64,000 nucleotides of DNA, taken from Nansenia antarctica. Its lineage: Eukaryota > Chordata > Actinopteri > Argentiniformes > Microstomatidae. The position numbers and the translations under genes were made by a program. The stretch covers positions 25,636,253-25,700,252 of the forward strand of contig OZ022357.1 in NCBI GenBank assembly GCA_963989245.1, in the 5' to 3' direction. Shown here piece after piece: positions 1-8,190 of this stretch. The notes under the pieces are model-generated. The model saw only the letters and a list, made by a program, of their open reading frames with translations, made no database searches and had not been told where the DNA came from. Each line of letters starts with the position of its first letter. Positions within the stretch are counted from its first letter, which is position 1.

Positions 1-155
1 TATATCGTATATACTGTGTTGTGTTTTGTGTATAGACTTGCCTCTGTTCTGCCAATTGGCCAGATCGTCATTGTAAATGAGAATTGGTTCTCAATTGACT
101 TATCTGGTTAAATAAAGGTTCAAATTAAAATTAAAATAAAAAAATTTAAAAAATC
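1..155 (+). mobile_element. LINE-type 3' end with A-rich tail
   Basis: The segment reads as the 3' terminus of a fish non-LTR retrotransposon: GTAAATGAGAATTGGTTCTC, then CTGGTTAAATAAAGG and an A-rich tail. A related terminus lies in the opposite orientation near 58195-58260. Only the end of the element is inside the window. Confidence 0.55.
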
Positions 156-545
156 CACCAAGCAACTTGTGCTGCTGGAGCTGACAGTCTCATGGGAAGA
201 TTGCTTGGAAGAGGCCTTTGAAAGGAAGCTCTCCAAGTATACAGGACTGGTCAGCACCTAGAAGTGAGGCCCCGTCATCATGTTCAACTAAGCCAGCTTG
301 AGGTGCTTGTGGTGTAAAGAGGCCTGCAAACACCCTGAAGGCCTTACCATGTGTGCAGGCTGGATGTTAGAGTGAGGCGCCTCCCAGTCGAGGTTGGATG
401 TAGGGGAGATCGCAGCCCATTCTTTATTCAGAGACTTCAGTCATTTGGGAATCGAGGGGGGGAGAGAGGAGAGCCATCCGCAGTACCACCGATGCGACAG
501 AGAGGGCCTCAAGATGGCTGTGGCTCAAAAGAGGAGAGCCATGGA
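156..545 (+). mobile_element. Degenerate retroelement coding fragment (ELTV..WE / LPVEVGCRG type)
   Basis: Conceptual translation gives, in shifting frames, TKQLVLLELTVSWEDCLEEA, then RVRRLPVEVGCRGD, then pieces resembling TTDATERASRWLWLKRG (cleaner in the second copy at 17790-17860). These motifs recur in fish repeats that I associate, from memory, with the restriction-like endonuclease end of R2/NeSL-type LINEs. Frameshifts and stops make it non-functional. The class assignment is inference; that it is decayed TE coding sequence is more secure. Confidence 0.45.
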
Positions 546-1060
546 GTCAGATTCATTTTACTTCAGCTTAATTTCACTACACCCCCTACGTTACGAAAAC
601 AGTTGGTAAAAGAGCCTTTATCTTCAAAGCCCCAGCTGATTGGAATAATTTACCAGTTCACATTAGATCCATCACTTCTTTTGTTAGTTTTAAGCATGCA
701 CTACACTGATATTATTTTATGTAATACTTGCTTATTTTCTCTCTTCAGCTTTGCACAACGGGGTATACAAGACAGTGGGCAAAATGATAATTTTGATAAT
801 TCAAAAAGCGGTATAAAAACATGGTTTTCACCAGGTACGAGGAGGAAGAAGGGCTTTGATAGTCACCAGGTGTTTTCACAGATTATTTGTCTATTTACAT
901 TATTTGTTTTCTATTGTTGGTAAATATGTAAATACGTAAATACATTTGATTTTAAAAATATTATATTAATATTGAAGCCAACTGCAGATTATTAATTATT
1001 AATCTCTGAGTGTTGGAGAAGGGGCAGGATTAAATAAGCTTATGCTTCTTCCTACTCCTT
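425..1060 (+). repeat. Left ~600-bp direct repeat flanking the satellite array
   Basis: This stretch is repeated in the same orientation at 17735-18350 with few differences. Both copies contain the same junction between the ERASRWLW-type fragment and a second LINE 3' coding piece that reads WNNLPVHIRSITSFVSFKHA when frames are merged. Sharing one junction means the block was duplicated as a unit rather than inserted twice. The left copy continues to a full LINE 3' end at about 1205; the right copy stops shortly after 18350. Confidence 0.7.
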
Positions 1061-1206
1061 TTCGGACATGTGAAGTAAATAGTGTTTTTGTTTAGTTTTT
1101 TCTTGTTTTTTAGTTTTTTGTTGTTATAACTATTTTCTTTTGGATCTTGTCTTTGCTATTTTAATTTTTTAACATGTTCGAAATAAAGCTTTCATTCATT
1201 CATTCA
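545..1206 (+). mobile_element. LINE ORF2 C-terminus and 3' UTR with ATTC tail
   Basis: The decayed coding end includes a WNNLP..IR motif typical of the C-terminus of L2/Rex-like fish LINE proteins. It is followed by an AT-rich 3' UTR, AAATAAAGC at about 1182 and a short (ATTC)n tail. There is no intact reading frame. Confidence 0.55.
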
Positions 1207-1427
1207 TAATGGTTTGCCTGCTGCAAGGGGGAGTTTCTCCTCATTTCTTTTCCATGCGGCTCTACCGACAGATTTGTGGTTCATCACCTCTTCCCGGAAA
1301 TTAGAAAGAAAAACGTTTTTTAATGTTCACACACTGTACAATGGAAGCAGTCGGTAGGTTGTTACAGTGCTTATTTCAGAGCAACTGACACATTTAGATT
1401 TATGTCTTTCACTTCTTACATTTACAG
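1206..1427. other. Unassigned spacer before exon-like segment
   Basis: No gene or repeat recognised. The end of the spacer (about 1400-1427) is pyrimidine-rich and finishes in TTTACAG, a good 3' splice site for the exon-like segment that follows. Confidence 0.4.
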
Positions 1428-1645
1428 ATTCAGAGAGGGCCTGTCCATATTTGGTGCCTTGGAGGCGGTGAAGGCCCATTGCCAAGCCTTCGCAGGCATT
1501 TTCCTGGAGGACCAAAGATCCTTGCTTGCGGCAGACGTGGTGGCGGCGTTTACCCCGTCAAGACTGTCGCTGCCTGGGTCCAACAGGAGGAGGAGTGAGA
1601 CCAGGACCATAGTCTTTTGGAGGGACTGGCTCCAGCAGGTGGAGG
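1428..1645 (+). CDS. Isolated exon, possibly G2E3/HECT-like fragment
   Basis: An open segment is bounded by a TTTACAG acceptor and a GGTAAG donor. It reads FREGLSIFGALEAVKAHC, then a middle with LLAADVVAAF, GSNRRRSETRT and FWRDWLQQVEG. Order and spacing (FREGL, LE.., F..F, AADV, GSN+R, RT..FWRDWL) resemble, from memory, an exon common in fish proteins annotated as G2/M phase-specific E3 ubiquitin ligase-like (HECT-related). No neighbouring exon of such a gene was found in the window, so this is probably an orphan exon or pseudogene. It starts with one nucleotide completing a split codon and ends after one nucleotide of the next. Confidence 0.4.
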
Positions 1646-1888
1646 GTAAGAAAGTGCCAAATATGTTTTGTAGTTTATCTGAAGTGTTTGTAAAACTAAA
1701 ACATTTAAGAGGGGGGAAAAGGACACCTAAACTGTTTTCTGTAGTACCGTGGTTAAGCTTAATGTTAATTAATGTTTATTCCTTCCTAGTAAATCATTAT
1801 TTTGGCCAGCATTTATTTACAGTCACATACAGAAGCAGAGGGCGCTCTTAATACTGTACAATGTACATATTGTGTAGCTAACTCTCAC
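1646..1888. other. Unassigned sequence up to the array
   Basis: No coding or RNA signal recognised. The stretch ends abruptly at 1889, where satellite unit 1 begins. The bases just before the array (GCTAACTCTCAC) differ from those before every internal unit (GTTGTTATAT), so this is the true left edge. Confidence 0.5.
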
Positions 1889-2113
1889 AGAGAGCAAGTG
1901 GAGTGTTGTGCGTGCACATGAAACTACTATGTGCTGGCTGGAGTTTTTCAGTCCACCAAAATACACATCAGTAGTCTAGTCTATTCAAGTGTACAATATT
2001 AACATAATACCCTCTTTTATTTTATTATTAGAATGTAAAGAGTAAAATAACTGTTAGAAAGGTTCCAATATTCTAAGTCCACAGGTTTAGGTTACAGGTT
2101 TAGGTTACAGGTA

Positions 2114-2251
2114 AAGAGCTTCAGTCAAGCAGCACACCTGTCTCAACACCAGCGCATTCACACTGGAGAGAAGCCTTTTCACTGCTCCCAGTGTGGGAGG
2201 AGCTTCAGCCGGTCAGATACTCTGAAGAAACACAAGTGTGATTTTACTTAA
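2114..2251 (+). pseudogene. C2H2 zinc-finger gene 3' end (reference copy, unit 1)
   Basis: The open frame reads KSFSQAAHLSQHQRIHTGEK, then PFHCSQCGRSFSRSDTLKKH and a short tail ending in TAA. It includes the canonical TGEKPF linker and one C-x2-C-x12-H knuckle whose last histidine position is followed by KHKC, not a full H-x3-H. The preceding finger is cut through its middle, after its cysteines, by unrelated sequence (GGTTTAGGTTACAG). This is a captured fragment of a poly-zinc-finger gene, not a functional gene. It is repeated in all eight units. Confidence 0.8.
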
Positions 2252-2345
2252 AGATGTTAAAGTTGTTTAAGATGTTAAAGTTGTTTAAGATGTTAAAGTT
2301 GTTAAAGTTGTTAGAGTTGTTAAAGTTTAAGATGTTAAAGTTGTA
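2252..2345 (+). repeat. GATGTTAAAGTTGTTTA microsatellite (unit 1 copy)
   Basis: Imperfect short tandem repeats of AAAGTTGTTTAAGATGTT type directly follow the zinc-finger stop codon. Copy number differs between array units and explains part of their length variation. Confidence 0.8.
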
Positions 2346-2578
2346 TTTATACTTTCTACCTTTTTTGTACATAATATAGTGATATGATTAGAATATGTAA
2401 GTCCACGATTATTATATTTGGTTATCATTTCCACCTTAAGAGCTAAGCTGTGCGTAATATCACCTGCCACCTTAAGTGCGCAGTGCATTCTGGGAATCTG
2501 GGCCGCATTGATTCAGACCGGAGAACAAGTCACAAGTTTCTCATGTTACAACTCCAACCAGTTAGCATCGTTGTGCAG

Positions 2579-2839
2579 CATTACAGTGTCAATGTGTGTC
2601 ACTGAACTACGAGGCCAGTAGAGGACCGTGTGGACCAGAACACTGACGTGGAGTTCCCGCAGCAGCATTACAGTGTCAATGTGCGTCACTGAACTACGAG
2701 GCCAGTAGAGGACCGTGTGGACCAGAACACTGACGTGGAGTTCCCGCAGCAGCATTACAGTGTCAATGTGCGTCACTGAACTACGAGGCCAGTAGAGGAC
2801 CGTGTGGACCAGAACACTGACGTGGAGTTCCCGCAGCAG
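2579..2839 (+). repeat. 87-bp tandem repeat, three copies
   Basis: The unit starts CATTACAGTGTCAATGTG and ends TTCCCGCAGCAG, immediately before the PDS5 codons. It is 87 bp (29 codons), so copy changes do not shift frame. Copy number per array unit is 3, 2, 1, 1, 1, 1, 1, 3 from left to right. Confidence 0.9.
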
Positions 2840-2917
2840 AAGCTGATCACCTATCCGCCGGGGGTGAAGGGGATCACGGATAAGATCAGCAACGATGAGA
2901 TGGTCAAACGGTTGAAG
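2840..2917 (+). pseudogene. PDS5 cohesin-factor N-terminal exon fragment (unit 1 copy)
   Basis: Twenty-six codons read KLITYPPGVKGITDKI followed by SNDEMVKRLK. This matches the start of vertebrate PDS5A/PDS5B, where a K-I-x-YPPGVKEI-x-DKI core is followed by an acidic-M-KRLK end (established family knowledge). PDS5 proteins bind cohesin and regulate its release and acetylation. Only the first exon's worth is present; the following sequence is unrelated, so no PDS5 function is possible. The upstream in-frame 87-bp repeat adds EDRVDQNTDVEFPQQ. Present in all eight units. Confidence 0.7.
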
Positions 2918-3125
2918 AACCACACATACACCCATTGTAGTGTTTGCAATCATCCTACCCATGCCTGAACTGTACCCTGTCTGAACCCACTAAAAGAAAA
3001 CTGAACACAAAGTCAATCTCCTGTCATGTGTGTCCTGATCGACGCCCCGGGGGCGAATGGAGCATACTCTCACTGAACTATTCACCTTATACAGTCCTTT
3101 CCCATAACCTCACTAACAATAACTG

Positions 3126-3345
3126 TTAATTTTGTTTTTGGACAGTTTCTGCTTGAATTTCTTTGCAGGATGCCAGAATAGCCTCCCAGAGCTGCTGTTT
3201 TGATGTGAACTGCCTCCCACCCTCATATATATTTTGCTTGAGGATGCTCCAAAGGTTCTCAATAGGGTTGAGGTCAGGGGAAGATGGGGGCCACACCATG
3301 AGTTTCTCTCCTTTTATGCCTATAGCAGCCAATGACACAGAGGTA
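3126..3345 (-). pseudogene. Tc1/mariner transposase C-terminal fragment (unit 1 copy)
   Basis: The minus-strand frame contains VWPPSSPDLNPIENLWSILK, the conserved C-terminal DDE block of Tc1-like transposases (SPDLNPIE, with the third catalytic acid E). It is followed by KQQLWEAILASC. The catalytic DD residues and the DNA-binding domain are missing. Seven copies, one per full array unit. Confidence 0.85.
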
Positions 3346-3375
3346 TTCTTAACGATAAGTTAGATAAGTTAATAA

Positions 3376-3407
3376 GTTTCCCATAAGTAGGAGGGGGAGT
3401 TGTTATA
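3376..3407 (+). repeat. 32-bp purine-rich direct repeat, left copy (unit 1)
   Basis: The sequence around AAGTAGGAGGGGGAGTTG is repeated at 4050-4081, so each array unit has the tRNA-Ile piece and coiled-coil exon between two copies. The purine run AAGTAGGAGGGGGAG resembles a polypurine tract followed by TGTTATA. Confidence 0.7.
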
Positions 3408-3409
3408 GA

Positions 3410-3460
3410 TGGTGGCCAGTACGGGTATCGAACCCGCGACCTTCGCGTTATCAGCACGAT
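3410..3460 (-). pseudogene. tRNA-Ile (GAU) 3' portion including CCA; PBS-like (unit 1)
   Basis: The minus strand matches positions 26-76 of a cytosolic tRNA-Ile. It has anticodon stem TCGTG/CGCGA around loop CTGATAA (anticodon GAT), variable loop AGGTC, T-arm GCGGG-TTCGATA-CCCGT, acceptor half ACTGGCC, discriminator A and then CCA. The D-arm and 5' acceptor strand are absent. Eukaryotic tRNA genes do not encode CCA, so this looks like a reverse-transcribed tRNA or an unusually long retroelement primer-binding site (plus strand TGGTGGCCAGTACGGG). Repeated in the seven full units at the positions given in the unit entries. Confidence 0.75.
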
Positions 3461-3485
3461 CCTGCGTAGGAGTGTTCGCGTTGCA

Positions 3486-3719
3486 ATGCAAAGAAGCAGC
3501 CCAAGAGCTAGACGGGTCGTGCTTGACGCGCTTAACAATGCAGGGGGAGGTGGAGGAAGAGGAGCCAGAGGAAGGCGAGGAAGAGGAGGCCTCTCCTCGG
3601 AACACCTACATCCTGGCCCATCACCATTGTTGACCAATGGAGTGAGGAAGGCCATCCTCTTCCTCCTCCTCTTCCTCATCGGTTTTTTTTCTTTCTTTTT
3701 TTTCTTGCAAAAAATGCAG
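3486..3719 (+). other. Gly/Arg-rich and pyrimidine-rich segment of the unit
   Basis: A GGAGGTGGAGGAAGAGG-type purine stretch (readable as Gly/Arg- or Glu-rich in different frames) is followed by a long C/T tract with T-runs ending ATGCAG. The pyrimidine tract plus AG is a plausible 3' splice site for the coiled-coil frame. The product is not recognised. Confidence 0.4.
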
Positions 3720-4018
3720 TCCCCGTCGCTACCAGAGGCCTACCTGGAGGCCCCTGTGGAAGGGCTCCGTCCTCTTGTGGATGCTGAACAGGGATTACCT
3801 CTGGAGGATCTGGGGAGGATGGTCACATTTTCCCAGCATGCCCAGGAGTTGTCAGAGCTGCGTCTGGGGGTGGAGCAGGTGGCGGAGCAGGAGCTGGAGA
3901 TGGCCAAACGCCTGGAGGACTTCATCGTCCAGAGCCAGGACCAGAGTGCACAGCTGCAGGCCGAGGTCAACGACCTGAGGAACATGCTGATGGTCCGTGA
4001 GGAGCAGCTCGCTATTTC
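3720..4018 (+). CDS. Coiled-coil exon of unknown gene (unit 1; 7 copies)
   Basis: The open frame starts SPSLPEAYLEAPVEGLRPL and continues with an alpha-helical, Leu/Glu/Gln-rich stretch including ELSELRLGVEQVAEQELEMA and LQAEVNDLRNMLMVREEQLA. Hydrophobic residues recur at heptad-like spacing, so a coiled coil is likely. It follows a strong polypyrimidine tract ending in CAG. No matching GT donor is evident at the 3' end, where the frame runs into unit-specific repeat sequence. I do not recognise the parent gene. Equivalent frames are in units 2-7, apparently without inactivating changes. It may be a captured exon rather than a functional gene. Confidence 0.45.
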
Positions 4019-4078
4019 GCTATCACTTTTTGTGATAACACAACCGTTTCCCATAAGTAGGAGGGGGAGTTGTTATAT

Positions 4079-6183
4079 AGAGAGCAAGTGGAGTGTTGTG
4101 CGTGCACATGAAACTACTATGTGCTGGCTGGAGTTTTTCAGTCCACCAAAATACACATCAGTAGTCTAGTCTATTCAAGTGTACAATATTAACATAATAC
4201 CCTCTTTTATTTTATTATTAGAATGTAAAGAGTAAAATAACTGTTAGAAAGGTTCCAATATTCTAAGTCCACAGGTTTAGGTTACAGGTTTAGGTTACAG
4301 GTAAAGAGCTTCAGTCAAGCAGCACACCTGTCTCAACACCAGCGCATTCACACTGGAGAGAAGCCTTTTCACTGCTCCCAGTGTGGGAGGAGCTTCAGCC
4401 GGTCAGATACTCTGAAGAAACACAAGTGTGATTTTACTTAAAGATGTTAAAGTTGTTTAAGATGTTAAAGTTGTTTAAGATGTTAAAGTTGTTAAAGTTG
4501 TTAGAGTTGTTTAAGTTTAAAGTTGTTAAAGTTTAAGATGTTAAAGTTGTATTTATACTTTCTACCTTTTTGTACATAATATAGTGATATGATTAGAACA
4601 TGTAAGTCCACGATTATTATATTTGGTTATCATTTCCACCTTAAGAGCTAAGCTGTGCGTAATATCACCTGCCACCTTAAGTGCGCAGTGCATTCTGGGA
4701 ATCTGGGCCGCATTGATTCAGATCGGAGAACAAGTCACAAGTTTCTCATGTTACAACTCCAACCAGTTAGCATCGTTGTGCAGCATTACAGTGTCAATGT
4801 GCGTCACTGAACTACGAGGCCAGTAGAGGACCGTGTGGACCAGAACACTGACGTGGAGTTCCCGCAGCAGCATTACAGTGTCAATGTGCGTCACTGAACT
4901 ACGAGGCCAGTAGAGGACCGTGTGGACCAGAACACTGACGTGGAGTTCCCGCAGCAGAAGCTGATCACCTATCCGCCGGGGGTGAAGGGGATCACGGATA
5001 AGATCAGCAACGATGAGATGGTCAAACGGTTGAAGAACCACACATACACCCATTGTAGTGTTTGCAATCATCCTACCCATGCCTGAACTGTACCCTGTCT
5101 GAACCCACTAAAAGAAAACTGAACACAAAGTCAATCTCCTGTCATGTGTGTCCTGATCGACGCCCCGGGGGCGAATGGAGCATACTCTCACTGAACTATT
5201 CACCTTATACAGTCCTTTCCCATAACCTCACTAACAATAACTGTTAATTTTGTTTTTGGACAGTTTCTGCTTGAATTTCTTTGCAGGATGCCAGAATAGC
5301 CTCCCAGAGCTGCTGTTTTGATGTGAACTGCCTCCCACCCTCATATATATTTTGCTTGAGGATGCTCCAAAGGTTCTCAATAGGGTTGAGGTCAGGGGAA
5401 GATGGGGGCCACACCATGAGTTTCTCTCCTTTTATGCCTATAGCAGCCAATGACACAGAGGTATTCTTAACGATAAGTTAGATAAGTTAATAAGTTTCCC
5501 ATAAGTAGGAGGGGGAGTTGTTATAGATGGTGGCCAGTACGGGTATCGAACCCGCGACCTTCGCGTTATCAGCACGATCCTGCGTAGGAGTGTTCGCGTT
5601 GCAATGCAAAGAAGCAGCCCAAGAGCTAGACGGGTCGTGCTTGACGCGCTTAACAATGCAGGGGGAGGTGGAGGAAGAGGAGCCAGAGGAAGGCGAGGAA
5701 GAGGAGGCCTCTCCTCGGAACACCTACATCCTGGCCCATCACCATTGTTGACCAATGGAGTGAGGAAGGCCATCCTCTTCCTCCTCCTCTTCCTCATCGG
5801 TTTTTTTTCTTGCAAAAAATGCAGTCCCCGTCGCTACCAGAGGCCTACCTGGAGGCCCCTGTGGAAGGGCTCCGTCCTCTTGTGGATGCTGAACAGGGAT
5901 TACCTCTGGAGGATCTGGGGAGGATGGTCACATTTTCCCAGCATGCCCAGGAGTTGTCAGAGCTGCGTCTGGGGGTGGAGCAGGTGGCGGAGCAGGAGCT
6001 GGAGATGGCCAAACGCCTGGAGGACTTCATCGTCCAGAGCCAGGACCAGAGTGCACAGCTGCAGGCCGAGGTCAACGACCTGAGGAACATGCTGATGGTC
6101 CGTGAGGAGCAGCTCGCTATTTCGCTATCACTTTTTGTGATAACACAACCGTTTCCCATAAGTAGGAGGGGGAGTTGTTATAT
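4079..6183 (+). repeat. Array unit 2 (2105 bp)
   Basis: Zinc-finger end 4304-4441, two 87-bp repeats, PDS5 fragment 4958-5035, Tc1 5244-5456 (-), tRNA-Ile piece 5528-5578 (-). A 13-bp deletion in the T-rich tract before the coiled-coil exon (about 5800-5812) shortens the pyrimidine run compared with the other copies. Confidence 0.9.
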
Positions 6184-8190
6184 AGAGAGCAAGTGGAGTG
6201 TTGTGCGTGCACATGAAACTACTATGTGCTGGCTGGAGTTTTTCAGTCCACCAAAATACACATCAGTAGTCTAGTCTATTCAAGTGTACAATATTAACAT
6301 AATACCCTCTTTTATTTTATTATTAGAATGTAAAGAGTAAAATAACTGTTAGAAAGGTTCCAATATTCTAAGTCCACAGGTTTAGGTTACAGGTTTAGGT
6401 TACAGGTAAAGAGCTTCAGTCAAGCAGCACACCTGTCTCAACACCAGCGCATTCACACTGGAGAGAAGCCTTTTCACTGCTCCCAGTGTGGGAGGAGCTT
6501 CAGCCGGTCAGATACTCTGAAGAAACACAAGTGTGATTTTACTTAAAGATGTTAAAGTTGTTTAAGATGTTAAAGTTGTTAAAGTTGTTAGAGTTGTTTA
6601 AGTTTAAAGTTGTTAAAGTTTAAGATGTTAAAGTTGTATTTATACTTTCTACCTTTTTGTACATAATATAGTGATATGATTAGAACATGTAAGTCCACGA
6701 TTATTATATTTGGTTATCATTTCCACCTTAAGAGCTAAGCTGTGCGTAATATCACCTGCCACCTTAAGTGCGCAGTGCATTCTGGGAATCTGGGCCGCAT
6801 TGATTCAGATCGGAGAACAAGTCACAAGTTTCTCATGTTACAACTCCAACCAGTTAGCATCGTTGTGCAGCATTACAGTGTCAATGTGCGTCACTGAACT
6901 ACGAGGCCAGTAGAGGACCGTGTGGACCAGAACACTGACGTGGAGTTCCCGCAGCAGAAGCTGATCACCTATCCGCCGGGGGTGAAGGGGATCACGGATA
7001 AGATCAGCAACGATGAGATGGTCAAACGGTTGAAGAACCACACATACACCCATTGTAGTGTTTGCAATCATCCTACCCATGCCTGAACTGTACCCTGTCT
7101 GAACCCACTAAAAGAAAACTGAACACAAAGTCAATCTCCTGTCATGTGTGTCCTGATCGACGCCCCGGGGGCGAATGGAGCATACTCTCACTGAACTATT
7201 CACCTTATACAGTCCTTTCCCATAACCTCACTAACAATAACTGTTAATTTTGTTTTTGGACAGTTTCTGCTTGAATTTCTTTGCAGGATGCCAGAATAGC
7301 CTCCCAGAGCTGCTGCTTTGATGTGAACTGCCTCCCACCCTCATATATATTTTGCTTGAGGATGCTCCAAAGGTTCTCAATAGGGTTGAGGTCAGGGGAA
7401 GATGGGGGCCACACCATGAGTTTCTCTCCTTTTATGCCTATAGCAGCCAATGACACAGAGGTATTCTTAACGATAAGTTAGATAAGTTAATAAGTTTCCC
7501 ATAAGTAGGAGGGGGAGTTGTTATAGATGGTGGCCAGTACGGGTATCGAACCCGCGACCTTCGCGTTATCAGCACGATCCTGCGTAGGAGTGTTCGCGTT
7601 GCAATGCAAAGAAGCAGCCCAAGAGCTAGACGGGTCGTGCTTGACGCGCTTAACAATGCAGGGGGAGGTGGAGGAAGAGGAGCCAGAGGAAGGCGAGGAA
7701 GAGGAGGCCTCTCCTCGGAACACCTACATCCTGGCCCATCACCATTGTTGACCAATGGAGTGAGGAAGGCCATCCTCTTCCTCCTCCTCATCGGTTTTTT
7801 TTCTTTCTTTTTTTTCTTGCAAAAAATGCAGTCCCCGTCGCTACCAGAGGCCTACCTGGAGGCCCCTGTGGAAGGGCTCCGTCCTCTTGTGGATGCTGAA
7901 CAGGGATTACCTCTGGAGGATCTGGGGAGGATGGTCACATTTTCCCAGCATGCCCAGGAGTTGTCAGAGCTGCGTCTGGGGGTGGAGCAGGTGGCGGAGC
8001 AGGAGCTGGAGATGGCCAAACGCCTGGAGGACTTCATCGTCCAGAGCCAGGACCAGAGTGCACAGCTGCAGGCCGAGGTCAACGACCTGAGGAACATGCT
8101 GATGGTCCGTGAGGAGCAGCTCGCTATTTCGCTATCACTTTTTGTGATAACACAACCGTTTCCCATAAGTAGGAGGGGGAGTTGTTATAT
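6184..8190 (+). repeat. Array unit 3 (2007 bp)
   Basis: Zinc-finger end 6409-6546, one 87-bp repeat, PDS5 fragment 6958-7035, Tc1 7244-7456 (-), tRNA-Ile piece 7528-7578 (-). Six bases of the CTC-rich run before the coiled-coil exon are missing (about 7785). Confidence 0.9.

Larger units (their letters stand above)
1889..4078 (+). repeat. Array unit 1 (2190 bp)
   Basis: Left-edge copy. Zinc-finger end 2114-2251, PDS5 fragment 2840-2917 preceded by three copies of the 87-bp repeat, Tc1 fragment 3126-3338 (-), tRNA-Ile piece 3410-3460 (-), coiled-coil exon from 3720. It has private changes relative to the interior copies, for example GACCGGAG at about 2516 where units 2-7 have GATCGGAG. Confidence 0.9.

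Noticed and set aside
351..923. 190-codon frame
   Set aside because: Runs across the junction of two decayed LINE fragments; motifs switch frames.
3410..3460. Functional tRNA-Ile gene
   Set aside because: The D-arm and 5' acceptor strand are missing and CCA is encoded; it cannot fold into a tRNA. Treated as a retro-derived fragment.
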